This document shows, piece after piece, positions 36,876 to 46,749 of a stretch of 64,000 nucleotides of DNA (the first letter of the stretch is position 1; each line of letters starts with the position of its first letter). This DNA comes from Sphingomonadales bacterium. GTDB lineage: Bacteria > Pseudomonadota > Alphaproteobacteria > Sphingomonadales > Sphingomonadaceae. The stretch is from contig JADJGU010000002.1 in NCBI GenBank assembly GCA_016707885.1, positions 62,001 through 126,000 on the forward strand. Reading direction: 5' to 3'. Below the pieces are notes generated by a model. It had not been told where the DNA came from. It ran no database searches and worked only from the letters and a program-made list of their open reading frames with translations. The position numbers and the translations under genes are program-made.

Positions 36876-37992
36876 CAGCTACCAGTCCTGCTATGCGAAT
36901 GGCCGCCTTGCCGTCCCCGAAGGGATTGTGCGCGCGCGCCATGGTTGAATAGGCCGCCTCATCGTCCAGAAGCGTGGAGATTTCCGAAACGATGCGGCCC
37001 TTGTCGGTGCCCACCAGCTTGGCCGTGCCCGCCGTGACGCCTTCGGGCCGTTCTGTGGTGTCGCGCATCACGAGCACCGGTTTGCCAAGCGCTGGCGCCT
37101 CTTCCTGAACGCCACCGCTGTCGGTCAGCATGATGTGGCTGATGGCCAGCAGACGAGCAAAATGCGGGTAGTCGAGCGGTTCGATCATCGCAATATTGCT
37201 ATTGGCACCCAGACGGGCGTCCATGACTTTGCGCACATTGGGATTCAAATGTACCGGAAAGATGATCGCTACATCGTCACGCGCGGCAATCTGCTCCAGC
37301 GCGGAAGCGATATTCTCCATGCCTTCGCCGAAATTTTCGCGGCGATGGGTGGTGACGCCAATAATCCGTTGTCCCGCAAATCGTGCTTCATATTCGGAAA
37401 GGCCGGATGCCAATTCCGGATGCGTTTCGATTTTGGCTGTCACCCAATGCAGCGCATCGATGACGGTATTGCCGGTTACGTAAATGCCATTCCCAGGTAC
37501 CGCTTCCGCGCGCAGGGCGGCTGCCGAAACATCGGTTGGTGCAAAATGCTGATCAGCAATTGTCCCGATAATCTTGCGGTTCACCTCTTCGGGCCACGGC
37601 TGGTAGATATTGTAACTGCGCAGGCCTGCCTCGACATGGCTGACCGGAATTTTTCGGTAATAGGCGGCCAAAGCACCCACCATTGCGGTGGCCGTATCGC
37701 CCTGTACTATGACGCGCGCAGGCTTCTCAGCATCCATGACTTCGCCGATACCGGTCAGTAATTTGGCCGTCAGGCTATCGAGCGTTTGATCTGGTGCCAT
37801 GACGTTCAGATCATGGTCGGGGGAAATTTCACCGATTTCCAAAACTTGGTCTAGCATTTGCCGGTGTTGACCGGTCACGAGCACGCGGACGTTGACATCC
37901 TCACGCGCGCGCAAGGCATGCACGACCGGGAACAGCTTGATTGCTTCCGGTCGCGTGCCAAAGATAATCAGGACAACAGGTTTGTCATTCAT
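36862..37992 (-). CDS. wecB: UDP-N-acetylglucosamine 2-epimerase (non-hydrolysing)
   Basis: 376 aa epimerase interconverting UDP-GlcNAc and UDP-ManNAc. Typical stretches are IIFGTRPEAIKLFPVV, VTGQHRQMLDQVL, HVEAGLRSYNIYQPWPEE, ITTHRREN-like VTTHRRENFGE and LTDSGGVQEEAPALGKPVLVMR. It is first in a minus-strand wecB-wecC-ugd order and divergent from an export lipoprotein gene, pointing to synthesis of a ManNAcA- and GlcA-containing surface polymer. No glycosyltransferase is in the window. Confidence 0.93.
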   Translation of the reverse strand: MNDKPVVLIIFGTRPEAIKLFPVVHALRAREDVNVRVLVTGQHRQMLDQVLEIGEISPDHDLNVMAPDQTLDSLTAKLLTGIGEVMDAEKPARVIVQGDTATAMVGALAAYYRKIPVSHVEAGLRSYNIYQPWPEEVNRKIIGTIADQHFAPTDVSAAALRAEAVPGNGIYVTGNTVIDALHWVTAKIETHPELASGLSEYEARFAGQRIIGVTTHRRENFGEGMENIASALEQIAARDDVAIIFPVHLNPNVRKVMDARLGANSNIAMIEPLDYPHFARLLAISHIMLTDSGGVQEEAPALGKPVLVMRDTTERPEGVTAGTAKLVGTDKGRIVSEISTLLDDEAAYSTMARAHNPFGDGKAAIRIAGLVADACR

Positions 37993-38146
37993 GTCTGCGC
38001 TTTAGCTGGTCAGGCATTAAATTCATACTAAAGCGCATGTTAAGCCTTGTGAAATCTGCTAACGGCCAAATACTCGCCAAAATCGGGCTGGAACACTTCA
38101 GTTGCATCGTCTAGCAGGCGGTCAATCAATTTTGGAAACCGGATTC

Positions 38147-38866
38147 ATGATAAAGCTTACTTCGCCCCTCATTGCATTGGTTTTCTTGTCTGCCTGCGCA
38201 GGACCGGGTGCTTTGGGTGGTTCTGAAAATATCACAGTGATGGAATCCAGCGAACTGCCGGCTCCTGACCGCAGCGACCTGTTGTCCGAATCGCGTCCGT
38301 ATCTGATTGGCGCTTTCGACAAGTTGATAATCGATGTTTTTGGTATCGAAGAATTGAGCGAAAAAGAAGTTCAGACTGATGCCAGCGGTCGTATCTCCTT
38401 TCCTCTTGCCGGCGTCATTGAAGCCGCTGGTAAAACGCCGGGCGAAATTGAGGAAGAAATCGAAGCCCGATTGCGCTCGCGCTATGTGCGCGATCCGCAG
38501 GTGACGGTGAACCTCAAGGAAACAGTCAGTCAGGTGATTACAGTCGATGGTCAGGTAAAGAAGCCTGGCCTCTATCCGGTAGTAGGCAAGATGACGCTGA
38601 TGCGCGCCGTGGCAACTGCCGAGGGGACTGCCGAATTCGCGAGGTTGGATGACGTAGTGATTTTCCGCACCGTCAAGGGGCAACAACTGGCAGCGCTTTA
38701 CAATCTAAAGGCTATCCGCCGCGGCAACTACCAAGACCCTGAAGTCTTTGCGAATGATGTCGTGGTTGTTGGCGACTCCCAGGCACGCCGCTTGTTCAAG
38801 GATGCGCTGCAAATCGTTCCGCTGCTAACAACGCCGCTGATTATTGCCCTGCAGAACAACAATTAA
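38147..38866 (+). CDS. Polysaccharide export outer-membrane lipoprotein (Wza-like)
   Basis: 239 aa. The signal peptide ends in a lipobox (ALVFLSAC), followed by a Poly_export domain (PYLIGAFDKLIIDVFGIEEL through DPQVTVNLKE) and one SLBB domain (ITVDGQVKKPGLYPVVGKMT). It is shorter than E. coli Wza and lacks its second SLBB and long C-terminal helix, although the end (VPLLTTPLIIAL) is hydrophobic. The start ATG 38147 begins the signal peptide. It is divergent from wecB with 154 bases between. No Wzc/Wzx/Wzy partner is present nearby. Confidence 0.85.
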   Translation: MIKLTSPLIALVFLSACAGPGALGGSENITVMESSELPAPDRSDLLSESRPYLIGAFDKLIIDVFGIEELSEKEVQTDASGRISFPLAGVIEAAGKTPGEIEEEIEARLRSRYVRDPQVTVNLKETVSQVITVDGQVKKPGLYPVVGKMTLMRAVATAEGTAEFARLDDVVIFRTVKGQQLAALYNLKAIRRGNYQDPEVFANDVVVVGDSQARRLFKDALQIVPLLTTPLIIALQNNN

Positions 38867-38948
38867 GTGCATTAAATGGCGGGCACAGCTTTAGCGCCCC
38901 CCAATTTTCCTTGGTTGCCTGAAAAGGCATTGCAGCAAAAGCGCATTC

Positions 38949-39854
38949 ATGACGCGCACATTGACCCATTTGGAACGGCTTGAGGCTGAGGCAATCCACA
39001 TCATGCGTGAAGTGGTGGCCGAAGCTGTGAAGCCGGTTATGCTCTATTCTGTCGGCAAGGACAGTGCCGTGATGCTGCATCTTGCCCGCAAGGCATTCTA
39101 TCCTTCACCGCCGCCATTCCCGCTGCTTCATGTCGATACCACCTGGAAGTTTCAGGAAATGTACAAACTGCGTGACCGGATGGCGCGGGAGAGCGGCATG
39201 GAATTGCTGGTCTACCAGAACCCCGAGGCGCAGGAACGCGGGATAAACCCGTTTGACCATGGTCCGCTTCATACGGATATGTGGAAGACAGAGGGGCTGA
39301 AGCAGGCGCTCGACAAATATGGCTTTGATGCCGCATTTGGCGGTGCACGTCGGGACGAAGAAAAAAGCCGTGCCAAGGAACGCATATTCTCGTTCCGTAC
39401 AGCGAGCCATGGCTGGGACCCGAAGAATCAGCGGCCTGAATTGTGGAACCTCTACAACGCCCGCAAATCGAAGGGAGAGAGTATCAGGGTCTTTCCGATC
39501 TCCAATTGGACCGAACTGGATATCTGGCAATATATCCATCTGAACGACATCCCGATCGTACCGCTGTATTTCAGCGCCAAACGTCCGACTGTGGAGCGTG
39601 ACGGATTGTTGCTGATGGTCGACGATGACCGTTTCCCGTTGCGCGAAGGCGAAGTGCCGGTTGAACGCTCAATCCGGTTTCGGACGTTGGGCTGCTATCC
39701 ACTGACCGGGGCTGTCGAGAGTGAGGCGACGACACTTTCGGAAGTGATACAGGAAATGCTCCTGACCACGACGAGTGAGCGCCAGGGTCGCATCATTGAC
39801 AAGGATGGTGGCGATGCGTCAATGGAGAAGAAGAAGCAGGAGGGGTATTTCTGA
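38949..39854 (+). CDS. cysD: Sulfate adenylyltransferase subunit 2
   Basis: 301 aa PP-loop enzyme, the catalytic subunit of ATP sulfurylase, making adenylylsulfate from sulfate and ATP. The PP-loop is LYSVGKDSAVMLHLA. Downstream are GGARRDEEKSRAKERIFSFR and WTELDIWQYI, all characteristic of CysD. ATG 38949 is used. The stop overlaps the cysNC start, as expected for the heterodimer partner. Confidence 0.95.
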   Translation: MTRTLTHLERLEAEAIHIMREVVAEAVKPVMLYSVGKDSAVMLHLARKAFYPSPPPFPLLHVDTTWKFQEMYKLRDRMARESGMELLVYQNPEAQERGINPFDHGPLHTDMWKTEGLKQALDKYGFDAAFGGARRDEEKSRAKERIFSFRTASHGWDPKNQRPELWNLYNARKSKGESIRVFPISNWTELDIWQYIHLNDIPIVPLYFSAKRPTVERDGLLLMVDDDRFPLREGEVPVERSIRFRTLGCYPLTGAVESEATTLSEVIQEMLLTTTSERQGRIIDKDGGDASMEKKKQEGYF

Positions 39855-41777
39855 TGACCTCCCCTCACGAAAATGCCGACGCTGTGTACAAGACCGATGC
39901 TTTGATCGCAGAAGATATCGACGCTTATCTGGAAACACACCAGCACAAGAGTCTGTTGCGCTTCATTACCTGCGGATCGGTTGATGATGGCAAATCGACA
40001 CTGATCGGACGGCTGCTGTACGACAGCAAGATGATTTTCGAGGACCAGCTCGAAGCGCTGCAGTCGGACAGCAAGCGTGTCGGCACACAGGGGCAGGATA
40101 TCGACTTCGCATTGTTGGTAGATGGCCTTGCAGCTGAGCGAGAGCAGGGCATCACAATTGATGTTGCCTATCGCTTCTTTGCGACTGAAAAACGCAAGTT
40201 CATTGTCGCCGATTGCCCAGGGCATGAGCAATATACCCGCAATATGGTGACCGGGGCTTCAACCGCCGACTTGGCCGTCATCTTGATCGATGCGCGTAAG
40301 GGCGTGTTGGTTCAAACGCGGCGGCACAGCTATCTTGCGAAGTTGATTGGCATCAAGAATATCGTCCTTGCGGTGAATAAGATGGACCTGATCGGCTACA
40401 GCCAGGCCACCTATGAAGCCATCGTTGCGGACTATATGTCCTTTGCAGCCTCAATCGGCATTGACCATTTCACGGCAATTCCGATTTCAGGTTTCAAGGG
40501 CGACAATATCACGGCGAATTCGCCAAACACACCCTGGTATCACGGCGCACCTTTGATCGAGCATCTGGAAACAGTCGAAATCGATCTTGTGAGCGATCAA
40601 GCCAAGCCGCTGCGTATGCCGGTGCAATGGGTCAATCGACCAAATCTGGATTTTCGAGGATTTTCGGGCCTGATCGCAACCGGTTCAGTTAAACCGGGGG
40701 ATGCGATCCGTGTGTTACCGTCCGGAAAGACCTCGACGGTATCAAAGATTGTAACTCTTGACGAAGAACTCGACGAGGCAGTTGCTGGTCAATCGGTCAC
40801 TATCTGCTTTGCAGACGAGATCGACTGCTCGCGTGGCGATGTGATTGCTGCCGCTGACGCCCCGCCTGAAGTATCGAACCAGTTTGAAAGCACCATTGTC
40901 TGGCTCGACGATGATCCGCTACATGTCGGACGCGCTTATTGGCTGAAGCTGGGGACGCAATTGGTTTCGGTCACTGTTCAGGAACCGAAATACACCGTCA
41001 ACGTCAATACGATGGAGCATATGGCGGCAAAGACGCTGGAGCTGAACGCCATCGGCGTAGCGGAACTGGCGACGGACAAGCCGATTGTTTTCGAACCCTA
41101 TAACGACAGTCGCAGTTTGGGCGGTTTCATCCTGATCGACAAGATTACCAATCGAACCGTCGGCGCAGGTATGTTGCACTTCTCCTTGCGTCGCGCGCAA
41201 AATGTCCACTGGCAACCAACCGACATCACGCGGGAAGCGCATGCGAGTTTGAAGAACCAGAAGCCCCGTGTCCTCTGGTTCACAGGTCTTTCGGGTTCAG
41301 GCAAGTCGACCATTGCGAATGAAGTCGAAAAGCAGTTGAACCTGATGAACCGGCACACTTTCCTGCTGGATGGCGACAATGTGCGCCACGGTTTGAACAA
41401 GGACTTGGGCTTTACCGAAGCTGATCGTATCGAAAACATCCGGCGTGTGGGTGAGGTTGCCAAGCTGATGGCAGATGCCGGGTTGATCGTCCTGACCGCG
41501 TTCATCTCACCATTCCGCGCAGAGCGTGATATGGTCCGGAAAATGCTGCCCGACGGCGAGTTTATCGAGATATTTGTCGATACCCCGCTTGAAGTTGCTG
41601 AAGCGCGATGTGAAAGGCCTGTACAAAAAGGCACGCAGTGGGGCGCTCAAGAATTTTACCGGCATTGATAGTCCGTATGAAGCACCTGAAAATCCCGAAA
41701 TTCGGGTGAACACAGTTGAAATGACCGTGCAAGAAGCGGCAGAACATATCATCAAACAGATTCTGCCTTTGAAATGA
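39854..41777 (+). CDS. cysNC: Sulfate adenylyltransferase subunit 1 / APS kinase fusion (one apparent frameshift)
   Basis: About 640 aa fusion. The N-terminal CysN GTPase (FITCGSVDDGKSTLIGRL, DCPGHEQYTRNMVTGAS, NKMDL) drives ATP sulfurylase. The C-terminal CysC APS kinase (LWFTGLSGSGKSTIANEVEK, GDNVRHGLNKDLGF) makes PAPS. Near 41604-41609 the frame changes: EVAEAR continues in the other frame as DVKGLYKKARSGALKNFTG, the conserved kinase C-terminus, ending at 41777. One missing base explains it. It overlaps cysD and cysQ, so the sulfate-activation genes form one unit. Confidence 0.9.
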
Positions 41778-42527
41778 GCGACCCGATGAATGCACCCCGC
41801 ACCGATGCCGAACTGGCAGCGCATCTGGCAGACATTGCAGGCAAACTGCTGCTGCAGGTGCGCGCGTCTGGGGCGCTGTCGGCAAAGGCATTGGGCAATG
41901 CCGGAGATGCAACGGCCAATCAGTTTCTGTGCCATGCGATCCGCGAGCAGCGGCCCGATGACGGGCTATTGTCTGAAGAAGAGCGTGACAATGCAGCGCG
42001 CCTTTCGAAGTCACGCGTTTGGATCATCGATCCGGTCGATGGCACGCGAGAATATGGCGAACAGCGCAGCGATTGGGCCGTGCATGTTGGTTTGAGCATC
42101 GACGGCGTCCCGACCACGGGAGCTGTTGCGTTGCCGGATCTCAATCTGGTCTTGCGCACTGATACACCTGTCGAAATTCCTACAGCTCCCCTAAGGCTGC
42201 GCATGGTCGTGAGCCGCACCCGACCTGCTAAAGAGGCTGTCTTTGTTGCCGAGAAATTAGGTGCCGAACTAATCCCGATGGGATCAGCAGGTGCAAAGGC
42301 AATGGCGATCGTTCGAGGCGAGGCCGACATTTATTTGCACACCGGCGGACAATATGAATGGGACAGTTGCGCGCCAGCAGCTGTGGCTGCAGGCACATGG
42401 TCTGCATGTTTCACGCGTCGATGGCAGCCCGCTTTTGTACAACCAGCAAGATGTATACATGCCTGATTTGCTGATTTGCCGTAAAGATCATGCGCAGATG
42501 ATTCTGGATATCCTGCGTCAAGGCTGA
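41774..42527 (+). CDS. cysQ: 3'(2'),5'-bisphosphate nucleotidase CysQ (one apparent frameshift)
   Basis: About 250 aa inositol-monophosphatase-fold enzyme removing the 3'-phosphate of PAP formed during sulfate assimilation. Metal-binding motifs are LLSEEE and IIDPVDGTREYGE. Near GG 42392-42393 the frame changes by one base: DSCAPAAVAA continues in the other frame as AHGLHVSRVDGSPLLYN to 42527, giving the conserved second aspartate motif (WDSCAP) and the C-terminus. Its overlap with cysNC and the pathway fit support the call. Confidence 0.83.
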
Positions 42528-42642
42528 ATTTGTGCACATATTTGGGCTTGGTCATCGACTTTGCTATGAGCAGATGACGCTTCAACTATGACTGGCGCGA
42601 TGCGCCAAGACATGGTCTAGCCAAAGTCGTAATTGGGAGTGA

Positions 42643-43101
42643 ATGATGCCAGGTGTGTGGTTTGACGAAATGTATGTGGGACAGGAATTCGATCATCCGA
42701 TCCGCAGGACGGTGACCGAAACCGACAATGTCCTTTTTACGGCGATGACCCATAATCCGGCGCTGCTTCATTTGGACGAAGAATATATGAAGGGCACCGA
42801 ATTTGGTGCGCGCATCGTCAACAGCGCTTTTACGCTGGGGTTGATGGTCGGTATTTCGGTTGGTGATACGACGCTGGGTACAGCTGTCGCCAATCTGGGA
42901 TGGGACGAAGTCCGCTTTCCTAAACCGCTCTTTCACGGAGACACTGTCAATGTGCGGACCGAAGTGATTGAGCTGCGCGAATCCAAATCGCGGCCCGATG
43001 CCGGCATTGTGACCTTTCTGCACCGGGCGTTTAACCAGCATGGTGATCTGGTCGCATCGTGCAAGCGTTCCGGACTGCAGCGGAAGAAACCCGCATCATG
43101 A
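42643..43101 (+). CDS. MaoC-family dehydratase
   Basis: 152 aa hot-dog-fold protein with the hydratase pattern DNVLFTAMTHNPALLHLDEEY and FGARIVNSAFTLGLMVG, similar to MaoC and mesaconyl-CoA hydratase-like enzymes that hydrate enoyl-CoA. Two ATGs occur in tandem at 42643 and 42646 after a GGGAGTG ribosome site. Its stop overlaps the start of a CitE-like lyase gene. This pairing recurs in bacteria and suggests successive steps on a branched or dicarboxylic CoA ester. Confidence 0.8.
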   Translation: MMPGVWFDEMYVGQEFDHPIRRTVTETDNVLFTAMTHNPALLHLDEEYMKGTEFGARIVNSAFTLGLMVGISVGDTTLGTAVANLGWDEVRFPKPLFHGDTVNVRTEVIELRESKSRPDAGIVTFLHRAFNQHGDLVASCKRSGLQRKKPAS

Positions 43102-43997
43102 CGGCACTTCCACTTCGTTCGATGTTGTTCATCCCGGGGGACAGCGAAAAGAAAATCGCCAAGGTTGCTGATTGCGGTGCCGATGCGGTGATATTCGATC
43201 TCGAAGATTCCGTGGCACTTGAAAACAAGGCTTTGGCGCGCGAACTTGTCGCTGACTATCTAACGCAAACGCCGCGCGGCGCTCGGCCCCTGCAATATTG
43301 GGTGCGGGTCAATCCGTTCGACACGGGACTAACGCTCGATGATCTGGCCACGATCACTGGCGGAGCGCCCGATGGCATCGTGCAGCCCAAGACCAATGAT
43401 CCTGAAGATGTCCGGCAACTCTCGCACTATCTCGACGCGTTCGAAGTTGCGCATGGAATAGAGCCGGGTTCGATCAAGATACTGCCCGTCGCCACCGAAA
43501 CGGCGGTCGCGCCATTTTCGCTCGGCGAGTTTGCATATGCAGAGCTGGAGCGATTGGTGGGGCTGACATGGGGAGCTGAAGATCTTGCTGCAGCTGTCGG
43601 TGCCAGTACCAACAAGGATGTGAATGGCGAATGGACATTCACCTATAAAATGGCACGCTCGCTTTGCTTGCTCGCGGCCCATGCCGCCGGTGTGCAGGCT
43701 ATCGACACGCTGTATGTAGATTTCCGCGACGACGAAGGGCTTCGCGCCTCTTCGCGTGCGGCAAGGGCAGACGGGTTTACTGGTCGCCTGTGTATCCACC
43801 CTGCACAAGTCGCCGGGGTAAATGAGAGCTTTATGCCATCCGCAGACGAAATCGCCCATGCACAGCGCGTGATCGACGCGTTCGCAGCCAATCCCGGTGC
43901 AGGTACAGTCGGCTTGGACGGCAAGATGGTCGATATTCCGCACAAAAAGCAGGCAGAACGAATTTTGGCGCAGGCCAAAGCCTTTGGCGCAATTTGA
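43098..43997 (+). CDS. HpcH/HpaI aldolase / citrate lyase beta-like CoA lyase
   Basis: 299 aa TIM-barrel lyase of the CitE/malyl-CoA lyase group. Visible are SMLFIPGDSEKKIAKVADCGADAVIFDLEDSVA split over the N-terminus, PKTNDPEDV, TETAVAPFSLGEFA, LTWGAEDLAAAVGAS and GRLCIHPAQV. The acidic metal ligands of the barrel are present. The start ATG 43098 overlaps the MaoC stop. Which CoA ester it cleaves is not evident; (S)-citramalyl- or malyl-CoA-type substrates are plausible from the neighbour. Confidence 0.8.
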   Translation: MTALPLRSMLFIPGDSEKKIAKVADCGADAVIFDLEDSVALENKALARELVADYLTQTPRGARPLQYWVRVNPFDTGLTLDDLATITGGAPDGIVQPKTNDPEDVRQLSHYLDAFEVAHGIEPGSIKILPVATETAVAPFSLGEFAYAELERLVGLTWGAEDLAAAVGASTNKDVNGEWTFTYKMARSLCLLAAHAAGVQAIDTLYVDFRDDEGLRASSRAARADGFTGRLCIHPAQVAGVNESFMPSADEIAHAQRVIDAFAANPGAGTVGLDGKMVDIPHKKQAERILAQAKAFGAI

Positions 43998-44017
43998 AAT
44001 AAAGGCGGGGCAGGGCG

Positions 44018-45245
44018 ATGGAAAAATTTGATGTTGTGATTGTGGGTGCGGGACATGGCGGTGCATCCGCTGCCATTGCGCTGCGCCAGTCTGGCTTTTC
44101 CGGCAGCATTGCGCTTGTCGGGCGCGAAGCCGAAATCCCTTATGAACGGCCGCCTTTGTCCAAAGAATATATGGCGGGAAAAGGAGTTTGAACGCATCTG
44201 CATTCGTCCGCGTGCATTCTGGGATGAAAAGCAGGTTGCGCTGAAGCTTGGGATCGCAGTGGTTTCTATCGATCCGGTTGCGCAACAGCTGACCTTGGAT
44301 AGCGGCGATAAACTGGCCTATGGCGATCTCATCTGGGCGACTGGCGGAGATCCAAGGAAACTCAACTGCCCCGGTGCCGATCTTGCTGGAGTGCATAGCG
44401 TGCGCAATCGCGCCGATGCCGATTCGATAATGGCGCAGCTTCCAGATGTCGAGCAGGTGGTGGTGATTGGCGGCGGCTATATCGGGCTGGAGGCTGCGGC
44501 GGTTCTCACCAAATTAGGTAAGAAAGTCGTCTTGCTTGAAGCATTGCCGCGCGTACTCGCCCGCGTCGCGGGTGAAGATCTGTCTTCCTTTTACGAGGCG
44601 GAACACCGGGCGCATGGCGTCGATCTGCGCACAAACGTTGGCGTCTCCGCGATCGAAGGCGTGGAAGGCAAAGTCGCTGCTGTGCGATTGGAAGATGGCA
44701 GTTCGATTCCCGCGCAAATGGTGATTGTGGGCATCGGAATCATTCCTGCCGTAGAACCGCTAATTGCCGCTGGTGCTGCGGGGGGTAATGGCGTCAATGT
44801 AGACGCGCATTGCCGAACCAGCCTGCCACATATCTATGCGATTGGAGATTGCGCGGCACACGCAAACCGCTTTGCCGAAGGCGCTTCGATCCGCCTTGAA
44901 TCGGTCCAGAATGCCAATGATCAGGCAAGCATCGCGGCAAAAGCAATTTGCGGTGACCTGCACGATTATGTGGCAACGCCCTGGTTCTGGTCAAACCAAT
45001 ATGATCTGAAACTGCAGACAGTGGGCCTGTCGACAGGTCATGACCAAAGCATATTGCGGGGGGAGCTTGCAGCGCGCAGTTTTTCGATTGTGTATCTGAA
45101 GGCTGGTAAAGTTGTCGCCCTCGACTGCGTGAATATGGTCAAAGACTATGTGCAGGGGCGCAAACTGGTTGAGGCTGGCGCAAAGATCGATCCGGCGTTG
45201 CTTGCAGATGCAGCAACTCCCCTCAAGGAGTTGCTTCCGGCTTGA
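44018..45245 (+). CDS. FAD-dependent NAD(P)H ferredoxin/rubredoxin reductase (one apparent frameshift)
   Basis: About 408 aa reductase of the oxygenase-coupled ferredoxin reductase family. The N-terminal FAD motif is VVIVGAGHGGASAAIALRQ, then EIPYERPPLSKEYMAG. At the GGG 44176-44178 the frame breaks and homology continues as EKEFERICIRPRAFW, then the NAD motif VVIGGGYIGLEAAAVL and the C-terminal FAD motif IYAIGDCAAH. ATG 44018 follows the CitE-like gene closely. No ferredoxin or oxygenase partner lies in the window. It is the last core gene before the attachment site. Confidence 0.85.
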
Positions 45246-45262
45246 TTGTCCACATTGGGAAG

Positions 45263-45306
45263 TGGTGAGCCCTGCTGGATTCGAACCAGCGACCTACTGA
45301 TTAAAA
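45263..45306 (-). tRNA. 3' fragment of tRNA-Lys (left attachment site)
   Basis: The reverse strand reads TTTTAA at the anticodon loop, TCAGT for the 3' anticodon stem, a five-base variable loop, a perfect T arm (GCTGG/CCAGC around TTCGAAT), the acceptor strand AGGGCTC, then A and encoded CCA. The 5' half is absent; the DNA beyond 45306 is unrelated. TTT plus the A37-A38 context suggests lysine, but the anticodon lies at the junction and CTT is possible. This is the pattern left by integration into a tRNA 3' end. The intact tRNA should be at the far end of the element. Confidence 0.8.
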
Positions 45307-45328
45307 AAGCGGAAATGAGTAGGTCGCT
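45288..45328. repeat. 11-bp inverted repeat across the tRNA/element junction
   Basis: AGCGACCTACT at 45288-45298, within the tRNA fragment, is perfectly complementary to AGTAGGTCGCT at 45318-45328 in the element, with 19 bases between. The second copy equals the tRNA anticodon-stem/variable-loop region. The pair could be core-type integrase binding sites or a remnant of a former insertion. Confidence 0.7.
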
Positions 45329-45417
45329 AAGGGTCCTCAAGTGTTCAAAAATGGCGGAATTCCAACATTTCGTGTCTATATAGTTCTTGATATGTTCTAG
45401 GGTATTCACTATGTTTT

Positions 45418-45432
45418 GTTACCTAAGGTAAC
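45418..45432. promoter_or_regulatory. Palindrome before the integrase start
   Basis: GTTACCT-A-AGGTAAC has perfect 7-bp arms around one base and ends nine bases before the integrase start codon. The position suits an operator for autoregulation or an excisionase/integrase arm site. No regulator is identified. Confidence 0.45.
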
Positions 45433-45441
45433 AGGTGAATC

Positions 45442-46749
45442 GTGGAACGCAAAATCGGTCTGACAGACGCCAAAATCGCTGGAATTAAGCCGCCGCAAAC
45501 TGGACAATTCGAGATCCCTGATCAGATTGTTCCGGGGTTGAGATTGCGCGTTGGAGCGAGTGGCTGCAAAACTTATATTTTTCGCAAACGCATTGGGCCT
45601 AAAGCCCATAATGTGACGCTCGGCAGGCACTCACAATCTTTTGGACTTGCGGCGGCCAGGCGAAAAGCACGCGATTTCATTGCGGATATCGAGCAAGGGC
45701 GATCAATCGCAAAAGCGAAAGAGAAGGCCCGCGTCCGCGCAAAAGGTGTGGGTACGATTAGTCAGCTGTTTGAAACATATCTCGTCAACGAAGTCGTTGG
45801 AAAGAAGCGCAGCGCAAGGGAGATTGAGCGCGTGTTTCGAAAATATATCATTCCTCATATGGGGGATCGGATTGCCGACACAGTAACGAGGGGTGATGTG
45901 ACAAGGTTCATCGAGAAAATGGCGTTTGAACGAGGCCGAGAAACTCTCTGCCAGGCGAGGTCGATCTTCCAGCAGCTCTCAAGCTTTTATACGTGGGCAA
46001 TGCCAAAGCTCGATGCGTTGCCAGCACATCCATGTAGGGATGCTTGGCGCCCGAAAGCTCCGAAATCACGTGACCGCGTATTGTCCGACTTCGAAGTAGG
46101 CCTGTTGTGGGAAGCTGCCGAAGCCGAAGGATATCCTTACGGCACGGTAATCCAACTCCTCTTGTTGACAGCTCAGCGGCGAGGTGAAGTGCTTGATGCT
46201 GATTGGAGCGAGTTCGACCTGGAAAATAAGGTTTGGACGATACCGAGTGGCAGAGCAAAAAACGGCATCGCCAGCATTGTACCTCTGTCTGAAATATCAT
46301 TGAATATAATCAATAGAATGCATCAATTGTATAAGGAGAAGTCTAGCTTTAATGTTTCGGTATCCACGCGTGTTTTTCCAGCAGAGGGTAATCCTTCAAA
46401 CAGCACCGGAGGATTGCCAAAGGGCTGGCGCCGTATTTATGCGAGAGTCATAGAGAAAGCGGAGGGTCCAGTCCCACATTTTACGCCGCACGATATCAGG
46501 CGAACAGTTGCAACCGGACTTCAGAGGCTGGGAGTACCTTTGACCGTATCCGAGGCTGTCCTTAATCACCAATCCGGTGCAGCGAAATCTGGTGTTGCGG
46601 GTGTGTATCACCGGCATCATTACACCGACGAAAAACGGGAGGCTCTGCGAATGTGGAGTGAGGAACTTGACCGGATACTGAAGCTGCAAACTCAGACCCA
46701 AATGCGAAACCAAGCTTGGATGAAAACCGTAAGCGAAAAAATCGGCTAG
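45442..46749 (+). CDS. P4-type tyrosine site-specific integrase
   Basis: 435 aa. An N-terminal DUF4102-type arm-binding domain (LTDAKIAGIKPPQTGQFEI, GLRLRVGASGCKTYIFR) and a core-binding domain precede the catalytic domain. Catalytic residues are visible: Arg in TAQRRGEVLDADW, His-x-x-Arg in PHDIRRTVATGLQ, His in LNHQSG and the nucleophile Tyr in GVYHRHHYTDEKREAL. It starts with GTG 45442. Placement next to a tRNA 3' fragment identifies it as the element's own integrase. Confidence 0.93.
   Translation: MERKIGLTDAKIAGIKPPQTGQFEIPDQIVPGLRLRVGASGCKTYIFRKRIGPKAHNVTLGRHSQSFGLAAARRKARDFIADIEQGRSIAKAKEKARVRAKGVGTISQLFETYLVNEVVGKKRSAREIERVFRKYIIPHMGDRIADTVTRGDVTRFIEKMAFERGRETLCQARSIFQQLSSFYTWAMPKLDALPAHPCRDAWRPKAPKSRDRVLSDFEVGLLWEAAEAEGYPYGTVIQLLLLTAQRRGEVLDADWSEFDLENKVWTIPSGRAKNGIASIVPLSEISLNIINRMHQLYKEKSSFNVSVSTRVFPAEGNPSNSTGGLPKGWRRIYARVIEKAEGPVPHFTPHDIRRTVATGLQRLGVPLTVSEAVLNHQSGAAKSGVAGVYHRHHYTDEKREALRMWSEELDRILKLQTQTQMRNQAWMKTVSEKIG

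Noticed and set aside
45263..45306. A complete tRNA gene at the island edge
   Set aside because: Only the 3' half from the anticodon loop to CCA is present; no D arm or 5' acceptor strand follows beyond 45306.
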